Positions 1-15,885 of a stretch of 64,000 nucleotides of DNA are shown here, piece after piece. Origin of the DNA: Paulinella micropora (lineage: Eukaryota > Cercozoa > Imbricatea > Euglyphida); assembly GCA_009731375.1 (NCBI GenBank), contig BJOX01000115.1, forward strand, positions 882,206 through 946,205, given 5' to 3'. The translations under genes were made by a program, and so were the position numbers. Within the stretch, counting starts at the first letter, position 1, and each line of letters begins with the position of its first letter. The notes under the pieces were generated by a model, which saw only the letters and a list, made by a program, of their open reading frames with translations, was not told the origin of the DNA and ran no database searches.

Positions 1-768
1 TTCTTCTTCTTCTTCTTCTTCTTCTTCTTCTTCTTCTTCTTCTTCTTCTTCTTCTTCTTCTTCTTCTTCTTCTTCTTCTTCTGCTTCTGCTTCTGCTGCT
101 GCTGCTTCTGCTTCTGCTTCTGCTTCTTCTTTTTCTTCTTCTTCTTCTTCTTCTTCTTCTTCTTCTTCTTCTTCTTCTTCTTCTTCTTCTTCTTCTTCTT
201 CTTCTTCTTCTTCTTCTTCTCCTTCTTCTTCTTCTTCTTCTTCTTCTTCTTCTTCTTCTTCTTCTTCTTCTTCTTCTTCTTCTTCTTCTCCTCCTCCTCC
301 TTCTCCTTCTCCTCCTTCTATTTCTCCTTCTCCTCCTCCTTCTCCTCCTTCTCCTTCTCCTCCTCCTCCTTCTCCTTCTTCTCCTTCTCCTTCTCCTTCT
401 GCTTCTCCTTCTCCTTCTCCTCCTCCTTCTTCTTCTTCTTCTTCTTCTTCTTCTTCTTCTTCTTCTTCTTCTTCTTCTTCTTCTTCTTCTTCTTCTTCTT
501 CTTCTTCTTCTTCTTCTTCTTCTTCTCTTCTTCTTCTGCTTCTTCTTCTTCTGCTTCTTCTTCTCCTCCTCCTTCTTCTCCTCCTCCTCCTCCTTCTTCT
601 TCTTCTTCTTCTTCTTCTTCTTCTTCTTCTTCTCCTCCTCCTCCTCCTCCTCCTCCTCCTTCTTCTTCTTCTTCTTCTTCTTCTTCTTCTTCTTCTTCTT
701 CTTCTTCTTCTTCTTCTTCTCCTCCTCCTCCTCCTCCTCCTTCTTCTTCTTCTTCTTCTTCTTGTTGC
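1..768. repeat. TTC/GAA triplet microsatellite
   Basis: Nearly continuous (TTC)n polypyrimidine tract on the plus strand with TCC and TGC variants, running in from the left edge. A long GAA/TTC tract of this kind can form triplex DNA. No gene is seen in it. Confidence 0.97.
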
Positions 769-859
769 TGCCACCTTTGCTAACTACTGGTTGATCATAT
801 TTTTTCATTCAAATGTGAAGATTTGTGACGATCTATTTTGTTTTGTCGGCTGCTTGCAG

Positions 860-1064
860 AGGTCTTCTTCGATGCTCGACCCTGGGAAGTACAGCGTGTG
901 GCGGTGGTGGTGGAAGCGGAAGCGGCCTGCATCCCTGTTCCCCCTGCAGTCATGTCCCGCCTCCAACAAGTCGAGTTTCAGCTCCCCAACATAGTTGAAC
1001 AAGGAAGAGCTTTGGACTTCTTTTGGCAGAACTTGCGCACAGAGGGACTGCATCCGGATAGGTG

Positions 1065-1105
<41 letters not shown>

Positions 1106-1106
1106 A

Positions 1107-1161
<55 letters not shown>

Positions 1162-1219
1162 TATCTCTCTCTCTCTCTCTCATACACACACACATACACA
1201 CACACAGACACACACACAC

Positions 1220-1274
<55 letters not shown>

Positions 1275-1535
1275 GTGTACGAAGGTAGGAGGTAGACATT
1301 GGGATCTACATATCCATCTAAAACTGTCTTTAGGGAATGCAACAATGGGCTCCCGCACGAGCTGCATGCGGCCATCGCCCGTGAGACGGATGGCATGTCT
1401 ATTCCAGCTCTCTGTGTCTTGTGTCGAGAGGTGCTCGATGAGCTTCGACCGGGCCTGCCAGTCGCACCAGGACACTTTCAGCAAGTGCTGCAACGTCGGC
1501 GGGACCAACAGCAACAGCAACAGCAACAACAATAA
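860..1535 (+). CDS. Predicted host gene fragment, two exons
   Basis: Exon 1 (860-1061) follows a good acceptor (tgcttgcag) and reads as a complex, non-repetitive peptide ending in LRTEGLHPD. Exon 2 begins at 1334 after ctgtctttag and continues ECNNGLPHELHAAIARE, then ends in a polyglutamine run before TAA at 1533-1535. The two frames join in phase: the split codon AG|G gives Arg. This supports a real intron, 1062-1333. I do not recognise the family. The 5' exons lie outside the window or were not found, and the true 3' end may be spliced upstream of the CAG/CAA tract. Confidence is moderate because it rests on splice-phase agreement and peptide complexity only. Confidence 0.45.
1062..1333 (+). 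repeat. Microsatellite-filled predicted intron
   Basis: The predicted 272-nt intron (GT at 1062, AG at 1332-1333) is mostly (TATC)n, followed by (TC)n and (CA)n. It shows that host introns carry the same simple repeats as the intergenic DNA. Confidence 0.6.
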
Positions 1536-1770
1536 CAACAAGAACAACAAGAACAACAGCACTCGAGCAACAACCGCTACTGCTGCTGCTGCTGTAACCG
1601 CAGCGGCAACAACAACCACATCCACAACCTTGAGGAAAGAAAGTTCTCGTTGCAAGCGGCATCGCTCAACCTTTCGGTCCCTCATGCTGCAATTGATACC
1701 GAAGAAGGGCACTGGCAAGCCTGACTCTACCGGCTTGGTTCAACAAAACCTTGCTGATGAAAGGAACTGA

Positions 1771-4700
1771 GAAGTTTCAACGGTTATTAGTTAAATAATT
1801 TTGATCGACAGCACCACGGTATTCTGAACACTGTGTAGTCACTGTATAAGTTGACGACTAGAGTTGCAAAAAACAGGTGTCCCCGGGAGTCAAAGTATAT
1901 GACTCCCACTTATCCCTACTAGTGGCAAGTATTCTATCATTAAAAGTTGAACAGTAAAAAAAAAAATGTAGTTCAGATGATCTGACTTAGCGGGGCCCGG
2001 AGCCTCCGACTCACTGCGGGCAGCGGCCTATGTAGTATTATAAGCTTAACGGCTTTTAAATGATTAGTGGTAGTATATACTATTGTACCAGACCCCTGAC
2101 CATCATGCCAGTTGATTTGAGCGGTCAGACTCTCCGCAGTGGCACTTACAAGTTATTGTACGGACTCCCGACGTGGCTCCCGGAGGCTGACGCGCGGCCC
2201 GTCACGTTATCTGAATATTTGAGTTTGAACTAAAGTTTGTATTATTTATTATTTTTAATAATGACAGTGTGCCACTGATATTTGACAAAACTATTACTTC
2301 AATCATTACTTGGGTGTCAAATTGACTAAAGACCCGCAGTCTGAGGGAGGCCGCAAAAAAACGTATTGCTGTTGACATTCAAGACAAGCCAAACTCAGTT
2401 TCAACAAATTAGTTTTCAGTTTCAAGTTGTGTCACTCGGACTGATTTTCATTTTTGTGACAGTTTTTCATTTTTGTCGAAAAATTAAAATCAAGTTTTCT
2501 CATTTACCGGTAACATTTTGCAAAAATTTACCGTAGTATATTTTGCGGACGAACTTCTATAGCAGTTACTATTAGTTAATAATTTGAAAAATTCAAATTG
2601 ACTTGGAGGCTTCACCGTGACAAAACGGTCGGAAATTTCAACCAACTTTCAACTGAAATTCCAACCGGCCAAAACTTGCCCGTACTGAAAAATCTTTTTT
2701 TTAATTGTTATTAATATCTTGAATGTCAATAGCCGGCCAATAACAAAAACTTTGAAAAAAAAAAAAAAAAAAAAAAAACTTGAAAACGTACTAAAAGGCG
2801 GCCGGGCGCTGTGATGATTAAACTTCAGAGACCGTGCCCGGCCGGGTGATTTTAAGTGCGGCGGCCGGTAACGTTGAAAAAAAAAAAAACTTGAAAAACT
2901 TCAAAAACAGTTAGCAGTGACCGGCTCAAGTTATTAATAAACCGTCTGTGACTGTTTTTTTTTCAAGTTTTTTTTTTGTTTTTTTTTTGTTTTTTTTTGT
3001 TTTTTTTTCAACTTAGTAGTCACTTTTTTTTAATTTCAATTTTGAAAGTTTTTTTACACTTTACGCAAGCACTGTTTTAATAGAATACTTGCCACTCGTC
3101 ACCGCCGAGTCACGTAGTAGACTCTGAAGTGACTCAGTGGGAAGCAGAAGTCGGAGATGTAGTATCATACTTATAAAATGGAAGAGGTATATATCAAGAG
3201 ATACCAACGGATACAAAAAGAGAAAAGTTGAAGTGTAAAAACTTGAAAAACAGTCACAGTTTAAGGTCATGCAGAGACCGGGTCATGAATCATTGCAGTT
3301 TAGCGTCATGCCAGGACACTGGCTTCATGTTCGAGTCTCTTTTTATACTATGATCTCTTGATCATCACCCGAGTCTTCCATTTTATCTCAGGCTTCTGCT
3401 TCCCACTCACTGACTTCTACGAGTGGCAAGTGAGTATTCTATCATCTTAAGTTGACCGAGTACCGCTGCCGCGGCGGCTGCGGTTTGCATAACTTCTAAT
3501 TAAATTATTAAATACTGGGTACATTCACGGAGCCTTGAAGTGTGAAACTCAGCCATCGAATTTGAATTAAGGGTCAGATTTCAGATTAGCGGTCAGATTT
3601 CATATTAGTGGCCAGAATTCAAAGTTAGCTCAATTTAAGGGTAACATTTCGCAAAAATTATGCAGATTTTGCGGACGGATATAGCTGTTAAATTGAGCTA
3701 GTCACGTAGCCTAGTAATTGAATTCTGGCTACTAATCTGAAATCTAGATCTAACCGCTAATCTGAAATCTGACCCTTAATTCAAATCGATGCCACGGCTG
3801 AGTTTGACACTTGAATGTTCACTTTTCAAACCACTTGTATCTCTTGATACCTCTCCCATTTTACTCTTACGCTTCCCACTTATTCCTACAAGTGGCAAGT
3901 ATTATTGAAATTAAGTGGCAAGTATTACTATCAAAGTGTTTGCGTAAAAAAAAAAATGTACCTAGTAATAATAAACTTGAATCCTTATTGCTCATGCTTG
4001 ATACTATAATTATTAATGAGCTGATCGATACTATATTAATACTTGAATAATAATAATAATCATCGGAGTCGGCTGATCGACCCTCGCTTACATTCATCAA
4101 CGATGTGGTTCAGCAACCGATCCGCCACTCAGTATTAGCTTCAAGCTGTCTTTTCATCTTTAATTAATTTACTTCCAATTTACTATACACTCTCATATTA
4201 GTCATGATCTACTACTGTACTCAGATTTTGTTACACACTGTAGAATTAACTTAACCTCGAGATGAATCTACGACTTCTGGAGCGTTCAACACTGTAAGCT
4301 TATTGAATGTAAGGGTGTATAATACTCTGTTATGCTACTGCGGTTGACTAGCTCGAGTGAACACGAGGCACAAGTCCCTGATAGACTTGCTAATACTTGC
4401 TTAAAATATTAGCTCGAGTGAACACGAGGCACAAGCCCCTGATAGACTTGCTAGTACTTGCTGAACATCTAGTATTCAAGGAGCAAAATATTCATCTTGG
4501 AACTCATTTTTTTTCAATCAGTAATGGAGAGACGATCATTCTGAACGCATCGTTTTAAAGCCCTTGTTTTAAGCTTTCAAATGATGCCTTCAAAACCATC
4601 GTAACACTAATATTGACCGAGCAGGCTGAGATCAAAGTCGAATATATTTTGCTCTTGAAGGTCGCTGGTAGCACGTTGTAACAATTTTCTATTTGCTAAA

Positions 4701-5150
4701 CATATTCTGGTTATGAATTATGATGAGACAGACTGGCTAAACACATTCTACTTTTATATGTATTGAGATGTTTTGAATTGTGAGAGCGGCTCAATCAGAT
4801 AGCACGCACGACAGAATAAAAAAATAAAAAAACTGTCACAATTGTAAAATCAAAAGAACGACAAGACTGCTGTGCCTGTACATACGTTGAGAATAACATT
4901 AAAAAAGAAGAAAAAAAATCGATCACAATTGATAATGAAAAGAACGACAATACTGCTGTGCCTACATGTACGCGCCTGTCTGATATTGATACCACTAGTC
5001 TGCTTGTCTGATATTAATACTGTTAGTATGTGCTCATCACAGAGACCATCAAGCCATGTCATAATTACAAACATGTGCTGTAATTAGAGGGTTCATTGTA
5101 TATAACATAGTACTGCGTGCTACCCCCACGCGCGCAAAAAACAAACAAAT
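1771..5150. other. AT-rich intergenic DNA, no gene seen
   Basis: Low-GC sequence with many homopolymer A/T runs and no convincing reading frame. It contains related copies of a dispersed host repeat whose core resembles CTAGTGGCAAGTATTCTATC: around 1,895-1,975, 3,340-3,450 and 3,835-3,960 on one strand, and around 3,075-3,200 inverted. The 3,530-3,800 region carries an imperfect inverted pair around GATTTCAGATTAG. Confidence 0.6.
4351..4472 (+). repeat. Tandem duplication of about 61 bp
   Basis: The segment beginning GCTCGAGTGAACACGAGGCA occurs at 4351 and again at 4412 with only a few differences. It is a direct tandem duplication in non-coding host DNA. Confidence 0.9.
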
Positions 5151-5160
5151 AAAAAAAGCG

Positions 5161-5166
5161 AAGCAA

Positions 5167-5210
<44 letters not shown>

Positions 5211-5285
5211 AGGAAAGAAGGAAGGAAGGAAGGAAGGAAGAAAGAAAGGAAGGAAGGAAGGAAGGAAAGAAAGAAAGAAAAGCGA
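5161..5285 (+). repeat. GAAA/GGAA purine microsatellite
   Basis: Pure A/G tract of GAAA units changing to GGAA and back. The predicted peptides are simple-repeat artefacts. Confidence 0.95.
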
Positions 5286-5802
5286 AAGCGGGCAAAGATG
5301 ATCTTTCAGTCGCTAGATAAATCTTCTATCTAGGCGATAATTTACAAGTGCTCTTTGGTGCTTGTGAAGAGAACGGACTGACTCTTCTGCCCCAGAGAGA
5401 TGATTCTTGGTTAACGCAGGACAATTAAGCAACCACTTCAAGCGCTTTGCGTTCAGGCAATACTGGACGAATGTAGTGTAATACTCATGTACTGTCATAA
5501 TCATAAAGTGTAATGTAGTGTCATGACATTGTGGTGTAACGTAGTGAAGTGTACTGTAGCATAGTGTAGTGACGTTGTAGCTCGTGTGCGGTTCGTTTGA
5601 AGAGCTCTCATCAAGAGCATTTCAAGAAGACTGACCACACAGGCTCGAATCGGTAGGTCAGTAGGAAGGTTACCAAAAAGAGCAAGAATTGGTTGAGAAC
5701 GAAGCGATTGAAGTGATGGCTTATGGTACTTACAAGCTAGAAAAAATTTCTATCTGTTGAACTTATTGTTCTCCATCGCTATTCAAGACAATAACTCTGA
5801 GT
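5286..5802. other. Unique host sequence without a clear gene
   Basis: Non-repetitive stretch between two microsatellites, with imperfect repeats of GTAGTGTAATG type around 5,470-5,580. I see no supported gene. Confidence 0.5.
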
Positions 5803-5865
5803 TATTATTATTATTATTGTTGTTGTTATTATTATTATTGTTACTATTATTACTATTACTATTAC

Positions 5866-5926
<61 letters not shown>

Positions 5927-5943
5927 GTTATTATTATTATTAC
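5803..5943 (+). repeat. ATT trinucleotide microsatellite
   Basis: (TTA)n with a few TTG and CTA interruptions. Confidence 0.96.
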
Positions 5944-6087
5944 AGGTGATTTGAAAGCACTTGCCTTGCGCTTGCACATAACGCCCTCAGAATCATTGTA
6001 AGGTGAGTATTGGTCGAGAAGGCTTAAGATCAAAGCGGGACAATTTTTTCACTATAAATGTGTGCTGGGTATTGTTCGCGTTACTCG

Positions 6088-6620
<533 letters not shown>

Positions 6621-6779
6621 TAAGCTTATATACAATGTCATAAGAATATAAATATATAACATATGTATATACAGATATGTACGTAATAAACAGGCAAGAG
6701 TGGGCAGCGGGGGGAATTGAGTGTGTGGACTGGTTGTGCGCGTATATTTGAGGTGTGTATGTGATAATGCAAGCATGTA

Positions 6780-6817
6780 TGTCTGACATGCATGGCTGCA
6801 TGTGTGATGTGTGTGTG

Positions 6818-6858
<41 letters not shown>

Positions 6859-6859
6859 G

Positions 6860-6929
<70 letters not shown>

Positions 6930-6984
6930 AGGAATTAAACATGTTGACAGGGATCGGGCGTGTTTCCGGTGTAGGCAAGTAAAG

Positions 6985-7061
<77 letters not shown>

Positions 7062-7130
7062 TAGCTTACACATGGTGACAGGGGTCGGGCGTTTCCGGTG
7101 TAGTTAGGTAAAAGAAAGAAAGAAAGAAAG

Positions 7131-7182
<52 letters not shown>

Positions 7183-7289
7183 GGAGAGAGAGAGATATAG
7201 AGAGAAAGAGAGAGAGAGACAGAGAGAGACAGAGAGAGAGATAGCTTACACGTGACAGGGGTCGGGCGTTTCCGGTGTAGGTAGGTCGC

Positions 7290-7353
<64 letters not shown>
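6780..7353. repeat. GT and GA arrays with a GACAGGG-GGGCG tag
   Basis: (GT)n and (GA)n arrays separated by three copies of a short unique tag containing TCGGGCG and TTTCCGGTGTAG (about 6,945, 7,078 and 7,255). The last array runs into an assembly gap. Confidence 0.9.
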
Positions 7354-8216
7354 NNNNNNNNNNNNNNNNNNNNNNNNNNNNNNNNNNNNNNNNNNNNNNN
7401 NNNNNNNNNNNNNNNNNNNNNNNNNNNNNNNNNNNNNNNNNNNNNNNNNNNNNNNNNNNNNNNNNNNNNNNNNNNNNNNNNNNNNNNNNNNNNNNNNNNN
7501 NNNNNNNNNNNNNNNNNNNNNNNNNNNNNNNNNNNNNNNNNNNNNNNNNNNNNNNNNNNNNNNNNNNNNNNNNNNNNNNNNNNNNNNNNNNNNNNNNNNN
7601 NNNNNNNNNNNNNNNNNNNNNNNNNNNNNNNNNNNNNNNNNNNNNNNNNNNNNNNNNNNNNNNNNNNNNNNNNNNNNNNNNNNNNNNNNNNNNNNNNNNN
7701 NNNNNNNNNNNNNNNNNNNNNNNNNNNNNNNNNNNNNNNNNNNNNNNNNNNNNNNNNNNNNNNNNNNNNNNNNNNNNNNNNNNNNNNNNNNNNNNNNNNN
7801 NNNNNNNNNNNNNNNNNNNNNNNNNNNNNNNNNNNNNNNNNNNNNNNNNNNNNNNNNNNNNNNNNNNNNNNNNNNNNNNNNNNNNNNNNNNNNNNNNNNN
7901 NNNNNNNNNNNNNNNNNNNNNNNNNNNNNNNNNNNNNNNNNNNNNNNNNNNNNNNNNNNNNNNNNNNNNNNNNNNNNNNNNNNNNNNNNNNNNNNNNNNN
8001 NNNNNNNNNNNNNNNNNNNNNNNNNNNNNNNNNNNNNNNNNNNNNNNNNNNNNNNNNNNNNNNNNNNNNNNNNNNNNNNNNNNNNNNNNNNNNNNNNNNN
8101 NNNNNNNNNNNNNNNNNNNNNNNNNNNNNNNNNNNNNNNNNNNNNNNNNNNNNNNNNNNNNNNNNNNNNNNNNNNNNNNNNNNNNNNNNNNNNNNNNNNN
8201 NNNNNNNNNNNNNNNN
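7354..8216. other. Assembly gap (863 N)
   Basis: Run of Ns between a GA array and an ATAC array, so the missing DNA is probably simple repeat. Confidence 1.
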
Positions 8217-8795
8217 ATACATACATACATACATACATACATACATACATACATACATCGCAGAAGGACACTTGTCCCCAACGCTGCCTGTGTGTTCATA
8301 CATACATACATACATACATACATACATACATGCATACATCGCAGAAGGACACTTGTCCCCAACGCTGCCTGTGTGTTCATACATACATACATACATACAT
8401 ACATACATACATCGCAGAAGGACAATTGTCCCCAACGCTGCCTGTGTGTTCATACATACATACATACATACATACATACATACATGCATACATGCATACA
8501 TACATACATACATACATACATACATACATACATCGCAGAAGGACACTTGTCCCCAACGCTGCCTGTGTGTTCATACATATATACATACATACATACATAC
8601 ATACATACATACATACATACATCGCAGAAGGACACTTGTCCCCAACGCTGCCTGTGTGTTCATACATACATACATACATACATACATACATACATACATA
8701 CATACATACATACGTACATACATACATACGTACATACATACATACATACATACATACATAACATACATACATAAATAAAATACATACATACATAA
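8217..8795 (+). repeat. ATAC minisatellite with a conserved 40-bp tag
   Basis: (ATAC)n blocks of variable length are separated by five near-identical tags beginning ATCGCAGAAGGACA and ending CTGCCTGTGTGTTC (about 8,257, 8,338, 8,411, 8,532 and 8,621). The tag is far better conserved than the array length, consistent with unit amplification. Confidence 0.95.
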
Positions 8796-8909
8796 ACTTG
8801 AGATCGAAGTTGATATCGCGTGGAAAAAGAGGCTTTGTAGGTATATTTATGTGTATAATTATGTGCGTAGGTGAGTGGACATGTACTATTGATCGAAAGG
8901 ATAAAAGAG

Positions 8910-8979
8910 GCTGACAGGTAGGTAGGTAGCTAGCTAGGTAGCTAGTTAGCTAAGTAGGTAGGTAGGTAGGCAGATAGAT

Positions 8980-9014
<35 letters not shown>

Positions 9015-9055
9015 AATTACCCCTCCAGAGATGGTAGGTCACGGAACGAACGAAC

Positions 9056-9105
<50 letters not shown>

Positions 9106-9126
9106 AGACAGATAGATAGAAGGCAA

Positions 9127-9169
<43 letters not shown>

Positions 9170-9226
9170 GATAGATAGATAGATAGGATGATTAAATTAC
9201 CCTCCAGAGATGGTAGGTCACGGAAC

Positions 9227-9280
<54 letters not shown>

Positions 9281-9450
9281 CAGATAGATAGACAGATAGA
9301 TAGATAGATAGATAGATGGACGAAATTACCCTCCAGAGATGGTAGGTCACGGAACGATAGATAGAGATAGATAGATAGATAGATATATAGATAGATAGAT
9401 ACTAATAGGTAGATAGATTGAATTACCCCTCCAAAGACGGTAGGTCACGG
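8910..9450 (+). repeat. GATA minisatellite with CCAGAGATGG tag
   Basis: (GATA)n blocks interrupted by four copies of a tag containing CCAGAGATGGTAGGTCACGG (the last copy diverged). Confidence 0.93.
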
Positions 9451-10100
9451 GAAACGGAACCTTCAATACATACATACATACATACATAACATACATAACA
9501 TACATAACATACATAACATACATAACATACTTTTCACGTTCTACTACAGAAGCGGAACCTTCAATACATACATACATACATACATACATACATACATACA
9601 TACATACATAACATACATAACATACATACATACTTTTCACGTTCTACTACAGAAGCGAAACCTGCAATACATACATACATACATACATACATACATACAT
9701 ACATACATAACATACATAACATACATAACATACATAACATACATACATACATACATACATACATACATACATGTATGCATACATACATACGTACATACGT
9801 ACATACATACAATTACATTCAATTACATACATACATACATTACATAAATACATTACATACATACATTACGTACATACATACATCCATCCATCCATCCATA
9901 CATACATACATACATAGATACATAGATACATAAATACATAGATACATACATAGATACATACATAGATACATACATAGATACATACATAGAAACATACATA
10001 TATACATACATACATACATACATACATACATACATACATACATACATACATAGATACATAGATACATAGATACATACATACAAACATACACGCGTAGATA
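9451..10100 (+). repeat. CATA/TAGA minisatellite
   Basis: (CATA)n arrays with copies of a tag containing TTTTCACGTTCTACTACAGA, grading into CATC and TAGATACA variants. No gene is seen. Confidence 0.92.
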
Positions 10101-10109
10101 GGCATGTCG

Positions 10110-10625
10110 CAGAAAAGTTATTTAGATAGGTAGCTAGATAGGTTAAACAAATATATTAGCTAGATAGAGTAGGTAGATAGACTAGGTAGATAGATTAAGT
10201 TGTTACTTAATCGGTTATTGGGCAGGTAGACAGATTAGATAGATTAGGTAGATTAGATAGATAGATCGATAGATTAGGAAGTTACTTAAGCTGTTATTGG
10301 GCGTAGTGGGCACACTGAGCAAGGACGTATTCAAGTTAGCAGGTAGATAGATTAGATAGATAGATTAGATAGATAGATTAGATAGATAGATTAGATAGAT
10401 TATAGGAAGCTACGTAAGTTGTTATTGGGCGTAGTGGGCACACTGAGCAAGGACGTATTCAAGTTAGCAGGTAGATAGATTAGGTAGATAGATTAAATAG
10501 ATAGATTAGGTAGATAGATTCGATAGATGGCTAGATTAGGAAGTTACTTTGACTGTTATTGGGCGTAGTGGGCACGCTGGGCAAGGACGTATTCAAGTTA
10601 GCAGGACAAACAAACGAGCTATTGC
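10110..10625 (+). repeat. TAGA minisatellite with four-copy unique tag
   Basis: Four copies of a tag containing GTTATTGGGC, three of them continuing into GTAGTGGGCAC and GACGTATTCAAGTTAGCAGG, are separated by TAGATAGATTAG arrays. Confidence 0.9.
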
Positions 10626-10673
10626 TGCTTTCGGGCTGGGGTCTGATGATCACTATATATAAACATGACATGA

Positions 10674-10675
10674 CA

Positions 10676-10716
<41 letters not shown>

Positions 10717-11405
10717 CTATGTATGCATGTATGTATGCATGCATGTATGCATGCGCATGTATGTCTGTATGCATGAATGTATGTATGTATGTATGTATGC
10801 ATGTCTTTATGCATGAATGTATGTATGTATGTATGTATGCATGTATGTGTGTATGTATGTATGCATGTATGTATACATGTATGTATGTACCTCCGTCGCT
10901 GCTGCCATTGGCGGGGCTTGCTTTCGTAGATGTACTAAAAATATATGTTATACGTACGTACGTGTGTATGTATGTATGTATGTATGTATGTATGTCTGTC
11001 TGTCTGTATGTATGTACATATGTATGTATGTATGTACCTCCGTCGCTGCTGCCATTGGCGGGGCTTGCTTTCGTATGTACTAAAAATATATGTTATACGT
11101 ACGTACGTGTGTATGTATGTATGTATGTATGTATGTATGTATGTATGTCTGTATGTATGTATGTATGTATGTATGTACCTCCGTCGCTGCTGCCATTGGC
11201 GGGGCTTGCTTTCGTATGTACTAAAAATATATGTTATAGGTATGTAAGTATGTATGTATGTATGCATGCATGCATGCATGTATGTATGTATGTATGTATG
11301 TATGTATTGTATGTATTGTATGTATTGTATGTATTGTATTGTATGTATGTATGTATGCATGTATGTATGTATGTATGCTATTTACTGCACCCTCGTCGGA
11401 ATAAG

Positions 11406-11436
<31 letters not shown>

Positions 11437-11480
11437 TGTTTGTATGTATGTATTATTGTATGTATGTATGTTTGTGTGAA
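10674..11480 (+). repeat. TATG minisatellite with three-copy tag
   Basis: (TGTA)n arrays with three copies of a tag of about 70 bp containing CTGCTGCCATTGGCGGGGCT (about 10,890, 11,038 and 11,178). Reading frames here encode only repeats. Confidence 0.93.
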
Positions 11481-11784
11481 CCGGGAAAAGTTGGGAGCTC
11501 ATATTGACAGGGTGGCTAGCCCCAGACTCGATGTTGATGCTGATATATAAGATTATATATTTTTTGGAATTCGCGCAAATATTTGCGTTAGGGGAGTGTC
11601 CTGAATGCCAAAGTTTTATGTTTGTATGTATGTAACTCCGTTCCTGCCAGGGCTTCGGTGGGGGATCACTACATACACATATACATATACATATACACAT
11701 AGATATATGTGTACATATGCATATACATATACATATACATGGACATTTCCATATACATCTACATCTAAATCTACATCTACATCT

Positions 11785-12300
11785 ACATCTACATCTACAC
11801 CCTACATCCTACACCCTACACCCTACATCCTACATCCTACATCCTACACCCTACACCCTACACCCTACACCCTACACCCTACATCCTACATCCTACATCC
11901 TACACCCTACATCCTACACCCTACATCCTACATCCTACACCCTACATCCTACATCCTACACCCTACACCCTACATCCTACACCCTACACCCTACATCCTA
12001 CATCCTACACCCTACATCCTACACCCTACACCCTACATCCTGCACCCTACACCCTACATCCTACATCCTACATCCTACACCCTACACCCTACATCCTACA
12101 CCCTACATCTTACATCCTACACCCTACATCCTACATCCTACACCCTACATCCTACATCCTACACCCTACACCCTACATCCTACACCCTACATCCTACATC
12201 CTACACCCTACACCCTACATCCTACACCCTACACCCTACATCCTACATCCTACATCCTACACCCTACACCCTACACCCTACACCCTACATCCTACATCCC
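11785..12300 (+). repeat. Heptanucleotide array ACCCTAC/ATCCTAC
   Basis: About 70 tandem 7-mers of form AYCCTAC, bordered by hexameric ACATCT repeats. The complement, GTAGGRT, superficially resembles a telomere-type G-rich repeat. Confidence 0.93.
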
Positions 12301-12520
12301 GCATCTGCATCTGCATCTGACACCTACACCCTACACCCTACATCCCGCATCTGCATCTGCATCTGACACCTACACCTACACCTACATCTACACCTACACC
12401 TACACCTACATCTACACGTACACCTACACCTACACCTACACCTACCATCTACATCTACATCTACATCTACATCTACATCTACATCTACATCTACATCCTA
12501 CATCCCGCATCTACGCTACA
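12301..12520 (+). repeat. Hexameric ACATCT/ACACCT array
   Basis: Tandem ACATCT and ACACCT hexamers with CATCTG variants. No gene is seen. Confidence 0.93.
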
Positions 12521-13977
<1,457 letters not shown>

Positions 13978-14020
<43 letters not shown>

Positions 14021-14049
14021 CAGTAGTGGTAATAGTAGTAGTAGTAGTA

Positions 14050-14092
<43 letters not shown>

Positions 14093-14153
14093 CAGTAGTA
14101 GTAGCAGCAGCAGCAGCAGCAGGAATAGTAGCAGCAGCAGCAGTAGCAGTAGC

Positions 14154-14207
<54 letters not shown>

Positions 14208-14208
14208 T
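13978..14208 (+). repeat. GTA/GCA trinucleotide island
   Basis: (GTA)n with GCA interruptions embedded between two ATATAC arrays. Confidence 0.95.
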
Positions 14209-14962
<754 letters not shown>

Positions 14963-15016
14963 CATATACAACTGAATTCCATGATACGATATGACTTGAC
15001 ATGTCATGACATGACA

Positions 15017-15065
15017 TGACGTTCCATCCATCCATCCATCCATCCATCCATCCATCCATCCATCC

Positions 15066-15127
<62 letters not shown>

Positions 15128-15850
15128 TTATCTACCTATCTACCTACATTCTAATTTACATCTCCCCCTCCATACCTCTTGCCCCCTCGCCTCAAACATG
15201 ATACTCAATGACATGGCGATTCATATACATACATGATATACATACATACATACACACATACATACATACATGCATGACGTACATACATGACATACATACA
15301 TACATACATACATACATACATACATACATACATACATACAAACACACATACATACGTACATGATGCATACATACATACATTACATACATTACATACATAT
15401 GCAATTGCATTACAAGGCGTGGCTTAAGAATCCGATGCATGCTATGATGTGTCATGACAGTAAATGACAGAACATGACATGATCTATCTATCTATTTATC
15501 CATCTACCTATATAATAGGGGCACTTACTGTTAGCCCCAGCTGTCCCATCATCCCCCCAGGTAATTTAATACATTGTTATGTCATCTCATATCATGTATT
15601 ATTATACAATCATTGTATATGCGTATGCGTATGAATGAATGTATGTATGTATGTATGTATGTATGTATGACGACAGGACACGAAACGACACTATCATATA
15701 AAATGCTTGAATATGTGTATATATATGTATTATTTATGTATATGCGTATGCGTATGAATGTATGTATGTATGTATGTATGTATGTATGTATATATACGAC
15801 ACGAACATCATATGTCCGTATATGAGAACAGCTTCTTCCGATTTTGAATC
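15017..15850. repeat. CCAT, CTAT, ACAT and TATG arrays with short unique islands
   Basis: Microsatellites around a short unique segment (about 15,510-15,570) containing GGGGCACTTACTGTTAGCCC. That segment reappears inverted near 17,145-17,210 and near 17,308-17,380. Confidence 0.85.
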
Positions 15851-15885
15851 TTCTATAATAGTAATAATAATAATAATAATAATAA

